From NCBI GenBank assembly GCA_021794275.1, contig JAJYRD010000060.1, forward strand, positions 112,708 through 176,707: DNA of 64,000 nt, given 5' to 3'. Positions 43,983 to 52,731 of the stretch are shown piece after piece (position 1 is the first letter of the stretch; each line of letters opens with the position of its first letter). A program made the position numbers and the translations under genes. This DNA comes from Pseudomonadota bacterium. Its GTDB lineage: Bacteria > Pseudomonadota > Gammaproteobacteria > Acidiferrobacterales > Acidiferrobacteraceae. The notes under the pieces are model-generated. The model did not search any database. It had not been told where the DNA came from and was given only the letters and a program-made list of their open reading frames with translations.

Positions 43983-43984
43983 CA

Positions 43985-44503
43985 TCAAAAGTCCGGGTCC
44001 CAATCCACGACGATGCGCCCCTGATCCTTGTCGATCCGGAGAACAACGGCCGGAATATACGGGATGAGCCGTTCGCGATCAGCTCCGCGGACGACGAGAA
44101 CATCGTTGGCGCCGGTCTCTAGGAGCTGATGGACCGTCCCCAACGCTACGTCTCCGACCGTCTGGACCGCCAAGCCCAGCAATTCGCCCCAGTAATACTC
44201 ACCTGCGGGAAGCTCGGGCAAGGCCGAGACGGGGACATCTATGAGGGCACCAGTCCACTGCTCGGCCTCATCCCTCCCGGGGCACTCAGCGACCTGCACG
44301 ATGAGGCCTTTGCCATGGATCTGACTCTCGACCACCGTCAGTGCTTCCATTGCACCGGACCTACGGCGGACGCGCCAAGGCTGGTACTCCAGGACCGCCT
44401 CTGGCCGGGTTGTATAGGGGTGGATGCGCAACCATCCCTTAATACCATATGCCCCTACCACGCGACCCACCTCAATCCAGTCCCGGGCCACCGGATCAGG
44501 CAT
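43985..44503 (-). CDS. rimM: Ribosome maturation factor RimM
   Basis: 172 aa. Assists assembly of the 30S head, binding S19. The RimM N-domain is WIEVGRVVGAYGIKGWLRIHPYT; the PRC-barrel C-domain includes LPAGEYYWGELLGLAV and VRGADRERLIPYIPAVV, ending VDWDPDF. Start ATG 44503 (MPDPVARDW), 4 bp after the rpsP stop; the frame remains open upstream but overlaps rpsP. Confidence 0.97.
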   Translation of the reverse strand: MPDPVARDWIEVGRVVGAYGIKGWLRIHPYTTRPEAVLEYQPWRVRRRSGAMEALTVVESQIHGKGLIVQVAECPGRDEAEQWTGALIDVPVSALPELPAGEYYWGELLGLAVQTVGDVALGTVHQLLETGANDVLVVRGADRERLIPYIPAVVLRIDKDQGRIVVDWDPDF

Positions 44504-44507
44504 GACG

Positions 44508-44747
44508 TCAGGAGGCGGTCTTGAGCAGCCCCGCAACCCGCTCCGAAGCTTGGGCGCCCCGCTCCAGCCAATACTGCACCCGCTCGCGATCGACGCGTAG
44601 CCGTTCCTCCGCACCGCTTGCCACCGGATTGAAAAACCCGACCCGTTCGATAAAGGCGCCGCTCGCCGCGCGACGCTTGTCCGCCACGACGATCGAATAG
44701 AAAGGCCGCTTGTTGGCGCCACGACGGGCCAAGCGTATCGTTACCAT
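44508..44747 (-). CDS. rpsP: 30S ribosomal protein S16
   Basis: 79 aa. [21 protein letters not shown] is the universal S16 start, followed by [12 protein letters not shown] and [17 protein letters not shown] 44747 has GGGGGT upstream; the longer frame ([10 protein letters not shown]...) is not homologous. First gene of rpsP-rimM-trmD-rplS. It begins 74 bp after mlaA on the same strand. Confidence 0.98.
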   Translation of the reverse strand: MVTIRLARRGANKRPFYSIVVADKRRAASGAFIERVGFFNPVASGAEERLRVDRERVQYWLERGAQASERVAGLLKTAS

Positions 44748-44821
44748 ATTACCCCCAATGAAACGCCCTTTAAGGCGCAGAAAGCCGGGGAGTTTACCCG
44801 GATGAGACAAGAAAAGGAATC

Positions 44822-45523
44822 CTATCGTCCGCCGCGACGCGCCTTCATGAGCGCCCGGCGCTTTTGCCAGAACGCGTCGCGAACGAAGCTGTACTCATGG
44901 CCGCCCGAGGCAAGCCGCATAAGAAGCCCCTGATGGAGGTAGTGTGACCGTGTATCGACGAGCTGGGCCCCAAAGGCGCCCCACATCGCCGAAGGATCAC
45001 TCAAATAGGTGGGCGGGTCGGTGAAGCTGTCGAAACCGAGCCCGACGGCATCGCGGACATCGCTTGGCCCAAAGAGCGGCAATACGATGTAGGGCCCGCT
45101 TTGTATGCCCCACGCCCCCAAGGTCTCGCCGAAGCCCGCGCTACGGGCCCGCAACCCCATCGGCGTCGCGACATCGATCAGACCCAGAACACCCAAGGTC
45201 GAATTCACGACAAAGCGCGCGGTCTCAAGAAAGGCTGGACGGACACGGCCTTGCAGCGATTCATTGACGATTACCTTGATGTCCTCCAAGTTGGAAAAGA
45301 AATCGCTCACGCCACGCCGCAAGGGCAGCGGAGTAAGTCCCACATAGGCCTCAGCGGTCGGCTTCAGCAACACGCGATCCAGTCGCTGATTGAAAACGAA
45401 AATCTTCCTGTTTACGGGCTTGAAGGGATCATCCGCACCGTGCGTCGGCCGCGTCGCCGTAGTCGCGCACCCCCCCAGGAACATGGCCCCCGCCACGACC
45501 GCCATTGCCCGTCTCCCCACCAT
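44822..45523 (-). CDS. mlaA: Outer membrane lipoprotein MlaA (VacJ)
   Basis: 233 aa. Outer-membrane component of the Mla system that removes misplaced phospholipids from the outer leaflet. Signal peptide with lipobox FLGGC (Cys19). Family motifs: [53 protein letters not shown], and [25 protein letters not shown]. It lies 10 bp downstream of the COG2231 gene. The mlaBCDEF genes are not in the window. Confidence 0.95.
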   Translation of the reverse strand: MVGRRAMAVVAGAMFLGGCATTATRPTHGADDPFKPVNRKIFVFNQRLDRVLLKPTAEAYVGLTPLPLRRGVSDFFSNLEDIKVIVNESLQGRVRPAFLETARFVVNSTLGVLGLIDVATPMGLRARSAGFGETLGAWGIQSGPYIVLPLFGPSDVRDAVGLGFDSFTDPPTYLSDPSAMWGAFGAQLVDTRSHYLHQGLLMRLASGGHEYSFVRDAFWQKRRALMKARRGGR

Positions 45524-45533
45524 TACGTCTCCT

Positions 45534-46229
45534 TCACTCGCCTGCGATCACGGTAACGCGCTTCCGACCCCGACGCCCGAAAGACGACCCTGCGCGACAG
45601 CATGCCCGTAAGATACATGCGTCGCAAACGGGCTTCGTACGGCAGGTCGTCTTCGCGTGTTCCACGATGAGCGCGTGGTATTCATTATAGAGGGCCGCAT
45701 CCCGTGGCAAGGCGCGCTCAAACCGGGCCCTCAAGCCTTCATATGTCTCCTGGCCGCGTACGAAACCAAGCCGCGCGAAGAGTCGGCGAGTATAGGCATC
45801 AATGACAAAGACGGGACGCCCAAATGCGTAGAGAACAATGTCATCAGCAGTCTCCGGACCCACGCCGTGGACACCGAGGAGCGCCGTCCGCAACGCCCGC
45901 GTCTCCATCCGGTGCAGTGTCTCCAACCCCCCTCGATCGACAACCCATTGGCACAAAGCCCGAAGCCTGCGCTCCTTCACGTTATAGTAACCTGCCGGAC
46001 GCAGCGCATCCGCCAAAACGTCCACCGGCAAAGCCACTATAGCCCGCGGCTCCAATACCACCACCCCCCTCAACCGATCGAGGGCCCGTTCGACATTGGT
46101 CCACGAGGTATTCTGGGTCAGGACCGCTCCCACCATGACCTCAAACGGGGTATCGGCAGGCCACCAATGCCGCGGCCCGTAATGAGCAAGAAGATCGCGG
46201 TAGACCGAGACGAGATCGCGGGCCTTCAC
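45534..46229 (-). CDS. Endonuclease III-related HhH-GPD DNA glycosylase (COG2231 type)
   Basis: 231 aa. Base-excision-repair protein of the HhH-GPD fold. The hairpin is LGVHGVGPETADD and the catalytic Asp is kept (FVIDAYTRR, Asp144). The Lys nucleophile of endonuclease III (GVGRKTA) is replaced by Glu126, so a bifunctional AP-lyase is unlikely and a monofunctional glycosylase more likely, as in the related MagIII group. A [4Fe-4S]-like cysteine set is present (Cys196, 202, 205, 210/211). The start overlaps the rluB stop by 4 bp. It should not be named nth. Confidence 0.85.
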   Translation of the reverse strand: MKARDLVSVYRDLLAHYGPRHWWPADTPFEVMVGAVLTQNTSWTNVERALDRLRGVVVLEPRAIVALPVDVLADALRPAGYYNVKERRLRALCQWVVDRGGLETLHRMETRALRTALLGVHGVGPETADDIVLYAFGRPVFVIDAYTRRLFARLGFVRGQETYEGLRARFERALPRDAALYNEYHALIVEHAKTTCRTKPVCDACILRACCRAGSSFGRRGRKRVTVIAGE

Positions 46230-46975
46230 CGGGTCTTTTGCGGGGCAGACAAACCCGCGGCGGCGTAAAGTCCGGTCACCGCCGGTGCAGAGAGGGCGCG
46301 ACTGCAGCCGGGCCGTAGGGTCCGAGGGAGGTCCACAGGGCCATAGGCCACGCGAATCAGGCGGCTTACGACAAGGCCCACCGCCGCAAACAAACGCCGA
46401 ACCTCACGTTTACGCCCCTCCATAATACTCACTTGATACCAATGATTGGCGCCGTCGCCCCCCGCGTCTTGCATTTCCGTGAAACGTGCCGGCCCGTCCT
46501 CCAGGACAACGCCTTGGATCAGCTGATCAAGGGCGTCTGGGTTCGCGCGGCCTAGGACCCGTACCGCGTAACGCCGCACGATTTCGGTCGAGGGGTGCAT
46601 GAGCCGAGCCGCAAGCTCCCCGTCGGTCGTAAACAACATGAGGCCCGATGAATTGACGTCCAGGCGACCGACCGCCACCCATCGCCCTTGTCGAATGGGA
46701 GGGAGTTTATCAAACACGAGTGGCCGCCCTTTGGGGTCGCTGCGCGTACACATCTCTCCGGCCATCTTGTGATACATAAGAACACGGCTTGGAGGTGGCG
46801 GCTTATGTCCCAAGCGCCAGCCATCAACCACGATCTCCTCGCCGGGGTTGACACGCTCCCCCAAGGTGGCGACACGCCCGCCCACTCTCACTCGCCCGGC
46901 GAGAATGACGCGTTCCATCTCGCGCCGCGAACCAAGCCCTCGCTGCGCGAGAACCTTTTGCAGCTTTTCACTCAC
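46226..46975 (-). CDS. rluB: 23S rRNA pseudouridine(2605) synthase
   Basis: 249 aa. S4 domain at the N-terminus (MSEKLQKVLAQRGLGSRREMER), then the catalytic domain with GRWVAVGRLDVNSSGLMLFT (Asp106) and IMEGRKREVRRLFAAVG. Lacks the long basic tail of E. coli RluB. It follows scpB with an ATGA overlap, an arrangement conserved widely. Confidence 0.94.
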   Translation of the reverse strand: MSEKLQKVLAQRGLGSRREMERVILAGRVRVGGRVATLGERVNPGEEIVVDGWRLGHKPPPPSRVLMYHKMAGEMCTRSDPKGRPLVFDKLPPIRQGRWVAVGRLDVNSSGLMLFTTDGELAARLMHPSTEIVRRYAVRVLGRANPDALDQLIQGVVLEDGPARFTEMQDAGGDGANHWYQVSIMEGRKREVRRLFAAVGLVVSRLIRVAYGPVDLPRTLRPGCSRALSAPAVTGLYAAAGLSAPQKTR

Positions 46976-47646
46976 CGCGCAGCCTCCGACCTGTCGCCCT
47001 CGGTGTCGGTAGCCTCGGTGTCGGTAGCCTCGGTGTCGGTAGCCTCGGTGTCGGTAGCCTCGCCTGAAGCGCTTATCGCTTGATCGCCCAACCCGGCCCC
47101 CTGTCCGGCCTGATCCACCGCAACTACGCGCAGCTCGCTCAAGGGGGGCAAATCCCCTAATGACGTGAGATTAAAGTGCTCCAGAAATGCTCGTGTCGTC
47201 CCATATAAGGCCGGCCTGCCTGGAACCTCTTTCGTTCCCACCTGGCGAATCCATTCGCGCGAGAGCAACGTCTTTATGATCTCCGAACTGACCGCCACGC
47301 CGCGGATAGCCTCAATCTCCCCTCGGGTCGTGGGTTGGCGGTAAGCGATAATCGCGAGGGTTTCGAGAACGGCGCGCGAATAACGCGCAGGCCGCTCGGC
47401 AAACAGGCGGTTGAGCCATGGCGCATATTCCGCGCGCGTCTGCAGCCGATAGGCGCGATCTATGCACTGAAGCTCCAACGGTCCCTCGGCACACGCGGCG
47501 CGAATCTCCCCCAGGGCCTCGAGAAGTGCCGCGCGCTCCGGCTGCGCCTCGTCAGCGAATAGTGACCCCAAACGCTCCAATGTGAGCGGCTCCCCCGCAA
47601 CGAGCAAGGCAGCTTGCACGATATCTCGAATGCGGATGTCGCTCAT
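46972..47646 (-). CDS. scpB: Segregation and condensation protein B
   Basis: 224 aa. Winged-helix subunit of the SMC-ScpAB complex. Core: VQAALLVAGEPLTLERLGSLF, TLAIIAYRQPTTRGEIEAIRGV, LLSREWIRQVGTKEVPGRPALYGTT and FLEHFNLTSLGDLPPL. The C-terminal tail holds a (TDTEA)-type acidic repeat encoded by four exact 15-bp units. The gene is joined to scpA and rluB by 4-bp overlaps. An Smc of the kind that uses ScpAB is encoded at 57277-60795. Confidence 0.95.
   Translation of the reverse strand: MSDIRIRDIVQAALLVAGEPLTLERLGSLFADEAQPERAALLEALGEIRAACAEGPLELQCIDRAYRLQTRAEYAPWLNRLFAERPARYSRAVLETLAIIAYRQPTTRGEIEAIRGVAVSSEIIKTLLSREWIRQVGTKEVPGRPALYGTTRAFLEHFNLTSLGDLPPLSELRVVAVDQAGQGAGLGDQAISASGEATDTEATDTEATDTEATDTEGDRSEAAR
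46999..47058. repeat. Four exact 15-bp tandem repeats in scpB
   Basis: The unit CTCGGTGTCGGTAGC is repeated without change at 46999-47013, 47014-47028, 47029-47043 and 47044-47058. Because 15 is a multiple of three, copy changes add or remove five residues in the acidic tail without breaking the frame. Confidence 0.9.
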
Positions 47647-48410
47647 GCGGCGGCTTTTAAATGAATCGGGGCAAAGGGTTCGTTCTGGACGAGCATAATG
47701 AGTGACTCTCTAACCAGCTCGAGGATTGCGAGAAACGTCACGACCACCCCCCGCTTCCCCTCGCCGGCCTCAAACAATCTCGTAAACTCTGTGAAACCGT
47801 CCGAGCGAACCTTTTCGAGGACATTCGTCATTCGCTCTCTGACCGACAACGGTTCACGCATGATGCGGTGATGAGCAAAGGCCTTCTCCCGCTGCAAAAC
47901 GACGCGTAGCGCGCTCAAGAGGTCATCCAGAGAAACCGTCGGGGGCGGACGCTCCAGACTGCGGGCTTCCATCGGGATCTCGGGCAAAAACAGCTCACGT
48001 CCCACGCGTACCCTCTTATCGAGATTCTCGCACGCGGCCTGGTAGCGCTCGTACTCAAGAAGCCTGCGCACGAGCTCGGCGCGCGGATCGGCCTCTTCCT
48101 CCGGACTGGACACGGGCCGGGGAAGCAACATACGTGATTTTATCTCCGCCAACATCGCTGCCATGACGAGATAATCGGCGGCGAGCTCGAGCTTTATCGC
48201 CTTCATGATCTCCACATAGACCATGTACTGGCGAGTCACCTCCGCTATCGGGATGTCGAGCACGTCGATATTATCGCGGCGGATCAGGTAGAGAAGGAGA
48301 TCCAGAGGACCCGCGAACTCCTCCAGTATCACTTCCAGTGCGTCAGGAGGGATATAAAGGTCGTCGGGGATCTTGGACCACTCCTCGCCACGGACCAGGA
48401 CCGCACTCAT
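47643..48410 (-). CDS. scpA: Segregation and condensation protein A
   Basis: 255 aa. Kleisin bridging Smc heads. N-terminal kleisin motif FAGPLDLLLYLIRRDNIDVLDIPIAEVT; then YLVMAAMLAEIKSRMLLP; the C-terminal winged helix ends VTFLAILELVRESLIMLVQNEPF. Start ATG 48410 (MSAVLVRGEEW) 4 bp after the trpS stop; the frame continues upstream only as a shadow of trpS. Confidence 0.95.
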   Translation of the reverse strand: MSAVLVRGEEWSKIPDDLYIPPDALEVILEEFAGPLDLLLYLIRRDNIDVLDIPIAEVTRQYMVYVEIMKAIKLELAADYLVMAAMLAEIKSRMLLPRPVSSPEEEADPRAELVRRLLEYERYQAACENLDKRVRVGRELFLPEIPMEARSLERPPPTVSLDDLLSALRVVLQREKAFAHHRIMREPLSVRERMTNVLEKVRSDGFTEFTRLFEAGEGKRGVVVTFLAILELVRESLIMLVQNEPFAPIHLKAAA

Positions 48411-48414
48411 TTCC

Positions 48415-49632
48415 TCACTCCCACGCAAGCCCCATGGCGCGCCGCACATCCTCCAGCGTCTCGTCGGCCGCCTCGCGAGCGCGACGGGCACCTTCGGCCA
48501 GGACTGTTCGTATCCGACCAGTGTCTCCCTCAAGGTCGCGGGCCCGCTCCCTGATGGGCGCAAGCTCGGCCACCATGGCATCTATGATCGGCTGCTTGCA
48601 CTGCAGGCAGCCGATCCCGGCTGTGGTGCAGCCCTCCCGGGCCCAGGCCTTGGTATCCTCCGAGGAATACACTTCATGGAAGGGCCAGACGGGGCAAAGA
48701 TCCGGATTCCCCGCATCCGTCCGCCGCTTGCGGGCCGGGTCGGTCGGCATCGTCTTGATCTTCTTCGCGAGAACATCCGGCTCTTCCCGCAGCCCTATAA
48801 CATTTCCGTACGACTTCGACATCTTTTGCCCATCCAGCCCGGGCATACGCGATTGCGGAGTAAGCAAGGCCTGCGGCTCCATAAGGATCAAGCGACCGTG
48901 GCCCTCCAGGTAGCCCAGGAGACGCTCCTTGTCACCCATGGTCATATTCGCCTGGCGTTCCACGAGGGCGCGCGCCGTCTCCAAGGCCTCTTTATCGCCC
49001 CGCTCCAGGTAGGCCTCGCGCAGTTCCTTGTAGGCCTTGGCGGCCTTGCGACCCATGATGCGTAGGGCCTCTTCGGCCTTTTCGAGAAAACCCGACTCTC
49101 GCCCATAGAGATGGTTGAATCGCCGCGCCACCTCCCGACAAAGTTCGACATGGGACACCTGGTCCTCGCCTACGGGCACGAAAGCCGCCCGGTATGCGAG
49201 GATGTCCGCACTTTGCAGGAGCGGATAGCCTAGGAAGCCGTAGGTCGCCAGATCCCGTTCCCGCAGCTTCTCTTGCTGGTCTTTGAACGTAGGGACGCGC
49301 TCCAGCCAACCAAGCGGTGTAATCATCGACAAGAGCAGATGAAGCTCCGCGTGCTGCGGGACATCGGACTGCACGAACAGTGTCGCGGTCTGCGAGTCGA
49401 TCCCAACCGCGAGCCAATCGATGACCATATCGCGCACGCTCTGGGCGATGACCACGGGATCCTCGTAGTGGGTCGTCAGGGCATGCCAATCCGCGATAAA
49501 GAAAAAGCAATCGTACTCGTTCTGGAGCCGCACCCAATTCTTAAGGACGCCGTGATAATGTCCAAGGTGCAGGCGTCCAGTCGAACGCATACCGGACACG
49601 ACGCGCGTAGCGGACGGGAAGACCGTGGACAT
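48415..49632 (-). CDS. trpS: Tryptophanyl-tRNA synthetase
   Basis: 405 aa. Class I synthetase. The HIGH-equivalent is HLGHY (residues 22-26) and the KMSKS loop is GQKMSKSYGNVIGL. It is ~70 residues longer than E. coli TrpS because of an extra segment with GNPDLCPVWPFHEVY and GIGCLQCKQPI, typical of the long proteobacterial form. The stop of the M50 protease upstream abuts its ATG. Confidence 0.96.
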   Translation of the reverse strand: MSTVFPSATRVVSGMRSTGRLHLGHYHGVLKNWVRLQNEYDCFFFIADWHALTTHYEDPVVIAQSVRDMVIDWLAVGIDSQTATLFVQSDVPQHAELHLLLSMITPLGWLERVPTFKDQQEKLRERDLATYGFLGYPLLQSADILAYRAAFVPVGEDQVSHVELCREVARRFNHLYGRESGFLEKAEEALRIMGRKAAKAYKELREAYLERGDKEALETARALVERQANMTMGDKERLLGYLEGHGRLILMEPQALLTPQSRMPGLDGQKMSKSYGNVIGLREEPDVLAKKIKTMPTDPARKRRTDAGNPDLCPVWPFHEVYSSEDTKAWAREGCTTAGIGCLQCKQPIIDAMVAELAPIRERARDLEGDTGRIRTVLAEGARRAREAADETLEDVRRAMGLAWE

Positions 49633-50292
49633 CTAGCCTGCCTTACTGAGAGAGAACATGATTTTCTGGAGGATCGAGACGGGAGGGGCCAGGATCCATC
49701 CGAGCGCGCCCGTGCCGACCAGCAACAGCAATATCCACAGCCCGTAGGGCTCGATACGGCTGTAGCTCCAGGCCAAACGGTTCGGCAAGAGGCCCGTCAC
49801 GATCCGGCTCCCGTCGAGGGGGGGCAAGGGTAGGAGATTCAGAACCATGAGGACGATGTTTATCCCAATTCCGGCCGCACCCATGAGCGCAAGCGGCGTC
49901 GCCGCCCAACCCCAAGCCGCCGGCAGATAGGCGGCAAGCCAGCGCACCAGCGCCCATAGGATCGCCATGAACAGGTTGGCACCCGGCCCCGCAAGCGCCA
50001 CCAGGGCCATGTCCCGGCGCGGCTTGCGGAGATTCGACCACGTGATCGGCACGGGCTTCGCCCAACCGAATATAAACCCCGTCCCCATCAAGATCAAAAG
50101 CCCGGGGATCAGTACGGTTCCTATGGGGTCTATGTGCTTGATCGGATTCAAGGACAAGCGCCCGAGACGTTGGGCGGTCGGGTCGCCGAGGCGCTTCGCC
50201 ATCCAGCCGTGAGCCACCTCGTGCAAGGTCACGGCAAAGAGCACAGGCAGCGCCCAGATCGAAAACTCTTGCAAGGAGGTAAGCCCGCTCAT
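49633..50292 (-). CDS. Site-2 protease family membrane metalloprotease (M50)
   Basis: 219 aa. Intramembrane zinc protease. HEVAH (His24, Glu25, His28) in TM1 and NLLPLPPLDGSRI supplying the third ligand Asp; about five to six TM helices and no PDZ domain, so of the short YwhC/S2P type. Natural substrates are unknown. It is the constant neighbour of trpS and scpAB in many Gram-negatives. Confidence 0.92.
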   Translation of the reverse strand: MSGLTSLQEFSIWALPVLFAVTLHEVAHGWMAKRLGDPTAQRLGRLSLNPIKHIDPIGTVLIPGLLILMGTGFIFGWAKPVPITWSNLRKPRRDMALVALAGPGANLFMAILWALVRWLAAYLPAAWGWAATPLALMGAAGIGINIVLMVLNLLPLPPLDGSRIVTGLLPNRLAWSYSRIEPYGLWILLLLVGTGALGWILAPPVSILQKIMFSLSKAG

Positions 50293-50304
50293 GGCCCGAG
50301 TATA

Positions 50305-50940
50305 TCAGCCCCCTCCGTGCGGCGCGAACATCGCGGTCTCGCCCATCCCGACGCGGTGAACCCGGAACTCCCGATCCTCCCACACCACCACGCTGGTCGT
50401 GTCGCCGGGGCAGGGCCCGCCATCGATCACCGCATCTACCGCGTGCTCCAGACGCTCCCGGATCTCACGCGGATCCCCAAGTGGCTTCTCGTCGCCGGGG
50501 AGGATCAAGCTCACGCTCATGAGGGGCGCCCCAAGCTGCGCCAACAGGGCCTGCGTCACGACATGATCCGGGACCCGCAAGCCGATCGTGCGCCTCTTCG
50601 GATCGAGGAGCCGCCGCGGCACCTCGCGCGTGGCGGGCAAGACGAAGGTATAAGGCCCAGGGGTATGCGCGCGCAGGATGCGATAGGCGCTATTTTCCAC
50701 CTGCGCATAGATCGCAAGGTCCGACAGATCGCGGCAGACGAGCGTAAACGGGTGCTTCGGGTCGAGATCCCGCAGGCGGCAAATCCGGTCTCGGCCTTCC
50801 TTGTTCTCGAGCGCGCAGCCGAGCGCGTAACTGGAGTCCGTCGGATAAACGATCACACCGCCTCTCGCGACGATGTCTGCAGCCGCGCGGACAAGCCGCG
50901 CCTGCGGGTTACGAGGGTGGATAGCCAGATACTGGGCCAT
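50305..50940 (-). CDS. yciO: YciO/Sua5/YrdC-family protein
   Basis: 211 aa. Domain of L-threonylcarbamoyladenylate synthases; the YciO branch is a relative whose own activity is less clear. Conserved: GGVIVYPTDSSYALGC, KHPFTLVCRDLSDL, PGPYTFVLPAT and KRRTIGLRVPDH. It follows rnm by overlap (TGATG), the same pairing as in E. coli. Called YciO rather than TsaC because of its length and neighbours. Confidence 0.88.
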   Translation of the reverse strand: MAQYLAIHPRNPQARLVRAAADIVARGGVIVYPTDSSYALGCALENKEGRDRICRLRDLDPKHPFTLVCRDLSDLAIYAQVENSAYRILRAHTPGPYTFVLPATREVPRRLLDPKRRTIGLRVPDHVVTQALLAQLGAPLMSVSLILPGDEKPLGDPREIRERLEHAVDAVIDGGPCPGDTTSVVVWEDREFRVHRVGMGETAMFAPHGGG

Positions 50941-51785
50941 CAGAAGATCTCCTGCGCATACGGCGGGAACGACCAGCGCTCCCAGATCGGTCTACAGCCT
51001 TCCGGCAAATCCGGCAGCCCCCCGGGCAAGGCACGCCATGGGAGGGTTTTGTGGAAATCGGAGCCCACGGAGGCGCACAAACCGTGACGGTGCGCGAGCC
51101 GCGCGAGCCGACCCACCTCGCCCGCATCGAGCCCGGCAGTGACGACCTCCAGGGCCGCCCCACCAGCTTCGGCAAAGCCCCGCACCAGTTGTTGGAGGCG
51201 GCCCCCACTCAGCCGATAACGGGTGGGATGCGCGAGCACCGCGTCGCCCCCGGCATTCAGTACCCAGCCCACAGCCTCATCCAGGCCCGCCCACTCGCCC
51301 GCAACATAGGCGATGCCGCCGCGAGTCAGGAAACGCTTAAAGGCCGTTGCCCGGTTACGGGCATGCCCCTCCCCAACGAGCCAGTCGGCGATATGCACCC
51401 GGCTCACAATCCCCTCGCGCTCGAGAACCGGCCGCGCATCGCCGAGGCCTGCCTCTTCGAGGGCCTGCACGATGGCCTGTCCGCGTTGCAACCGCTTCGA
51501 CTGCAGCCCATGCAGGGCCTGCTTCAGACCCCCCTCGTCGGCATCAACCCCGAGCCCGACGATATGCACAGTCAGGCCCTGCCATGTCACCGACAACTCG
51601 ACACCTGGGACAAACTGCAGACCGAGCTCGCGGGCAGCAAGAGCGGCTTCATCAACGCCGTCCATCGTGTCGTGGTCGGTGACCGCAAGGACGCGCACCC
51701 CGGCGCGGGCGGCGTGCGCCACGAGCACCGAGGGCTCGAGTTCCCCGTCCGACCAGACTGTATGTGTATGCAAATCGTAGTACAC
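50940..51785 (-). CDS. rnm: PHP-domain phosphoesterase, RNase AM/YciV type
   Basis: 281 aa. Trinuclear-metal PHP hydrolase; the E. coli homologue removes 5' nucleotides from RNA and 3',5'-bisphosphates. Motifs: YYDLHTHTVWSDGEL, VTDHDTMDG, GVELSVTW, HIVGLGVD, VLAHPTRY and VGSDFHK, covering all metal-binding His/Asp/Glu positions. The start is GTG 51785 just before YYDLHTHT, with AAGGTGA 8 nt upstream; the long upstream frame is the shadow of the divergent gene. First gene of the long minus-strand operon. Confidence 0.93.
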   Translation of the reverse strand: MYYDLHTHTVWSDGELEPSVLVAHAARAGVRVLAVTDHDTMDGVDEAALAARELGLQFVPGVELSVTWQGLTVHIVGLGVDADEGGLKQALHGLQSKRLQRGQAIVQALEEAGLGDARPVLEREGIVSRVHIADWLVGEGHARNRATAFKRFLTRGGIAYVAGEWAGLDEAVGWVLNAGGDAVLAHPTRYRLSGGRLQQLVRGFAEAGGAALEVVTAGLDAGEVGRLARLAHRHGLCASVGSDFHKTLPWRALPGGLPDLPEGCRPIWERWSFPPYAQEIF

Positions 51786-51815
51786 TTTTGTGTCACCTTC
51801 CGGTCGCGAGGTCCC

Positions 51816-52547
51816 ATGATTCCGATACCCGCACTCCGCCGAGTCCCTGAACACCTTCCGAAGATCGAGCGCATGCTCCTCGCCGCATGGCGCCCGCAGG
51901 GCCATGGCAGCCAGGAAAGCGATCCTACCGCGCTCATCACCGCGCTTGAAAAATTCTTTACCATGTTGGCCGATTTGGACGACCGCTACGGAGAAAAAGC
52001 GCCCCTGCCTGACGACGACGCGACGCGCCTCGGAGATACGGGCCTGCTCGCCTTGGTGGAGCTGATCGACATGAGCCAACAACTCGGCCTCGAGAAGGCG
52101 AAGGCGGAGCTCGAGCTTCTCGCCGTATCCGTAAGCGATTGGATCATGCGACATAAAGGAGAGGTCCGCACCCTGGAGCCCATTGTAAACGGCTTGGCGG
52201 TGCTGGCCAATGAACTTCACGAACCCGCGAGCCTCGAGGGCATGACGTCCTTCATGGCCGACCTCATGAGCGCGACCGCAGGCGACATCGCGGCCGACCC
52301 TGATAAGTCCGACGAGCGGCGTCCGTGGCGCATCCTTCAGCTGAACCGGGCGATCGTGGCGACCCGCTCCTATAACACGGAACTCATGTCGCGCGTTTTC
52401 GACGATCTCATCCAAGGTCTTCCAGGAGATGCGAAGGATTTTTTCCGCGAAGGCATGCGCCAGATGGAGGTCGTCAACTACCCGGCGCGGGTGCGCGCGG
52501 TCATGACTCATTACTTCGAAGCGCTTGCCCTGAATACCCTCCATTGA
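51816..52547 (+). CDS. Uncharacterised helical protein divergent from rnm
   Basis: 243 aa, family not recognised. Mostly alpha-helical and acidic, no signal or TM segments. Segments such as SQQLGLEKAKAELELLAVSV, VNGLAVLANEL and VVNYPARVRAVMTHYF look conserved in style. ATG 51816, with GAGG 5 bp before it, lies 30 bp from the divergent rnm start. A perfect hairpin follows its stop. It could be a small cytosolic adaptor; no function can be given. Confidence 0.75.
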   Translation: MIPIPALRRVPEHLPKIERMLLAAWRPQGHGSQESDPTALITALEKFFTMLADLDDRYGEKAPLPDDDATRLGDTGLLALVELIDMSQQLGLEKAKAELELLAVSVSDWIMRHKGEVRTLEPIVNGLAVLANELHEPASLEGMTSFMADLMSATAGDIAADPDKSDERRPWRILQLNRAIVATRSYNTELMSRVFDDLIQGLPGDAKDFFREGMRQMEVVNYPARVRAVMTHYFEALALNTLH

Positions 52548-52557
52548 GCCCGCACGG

Positions 52558-52575
52558 CCGGACCCCATGGTCCGG
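52558..52575 (+). terminator. Perfect 7-bp hairpin after the unknown gene
   Basis: CCGGACC, loop CCAT, GGTCCGG, 10 nt past the stop at 52547. No T-tract follows (TCCTGCCCC), so intrinsic termination is uncertain. Confidence 0.4.
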
Positions 52576-52731
52576 TCCTGCCCCAGGCGAGGCCAATCCA
52601 GCGAAACAGCCTCACTCATCGCAAAAAGAATAGCCAAAAGGCCCCAAAACCCTTTATTCCCGTCAATAGGGCGCATAGGATACGCGTTACGGATCGACTT
52701 GGCCGTGCACGCCATCTGGGAGAGGCGCGTT

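Larger units (their letters stand above)
43656..43984. other. 329-bp insertion-like gap between rimM and trmD
   Basis: No credible protein on either strand; the best minus-strand frame (residues like MVVAPALSPPFEYAG) has no ribosome site and looks like chance. The gap contains a hairpin directly after the rimM stop and a good sigma-70 promoter toward trmD, so it splits the operon into two transcription units or adds an internal start. No insertion-sequence ends or duplications were seen. Confidence 0.5.

Noticed and set aside
45534..46229. Naming the glycosylase nth
   Set aside because: The catalytic Lys of endonuclease III is Glu, and the whole pattern fits COG2231.
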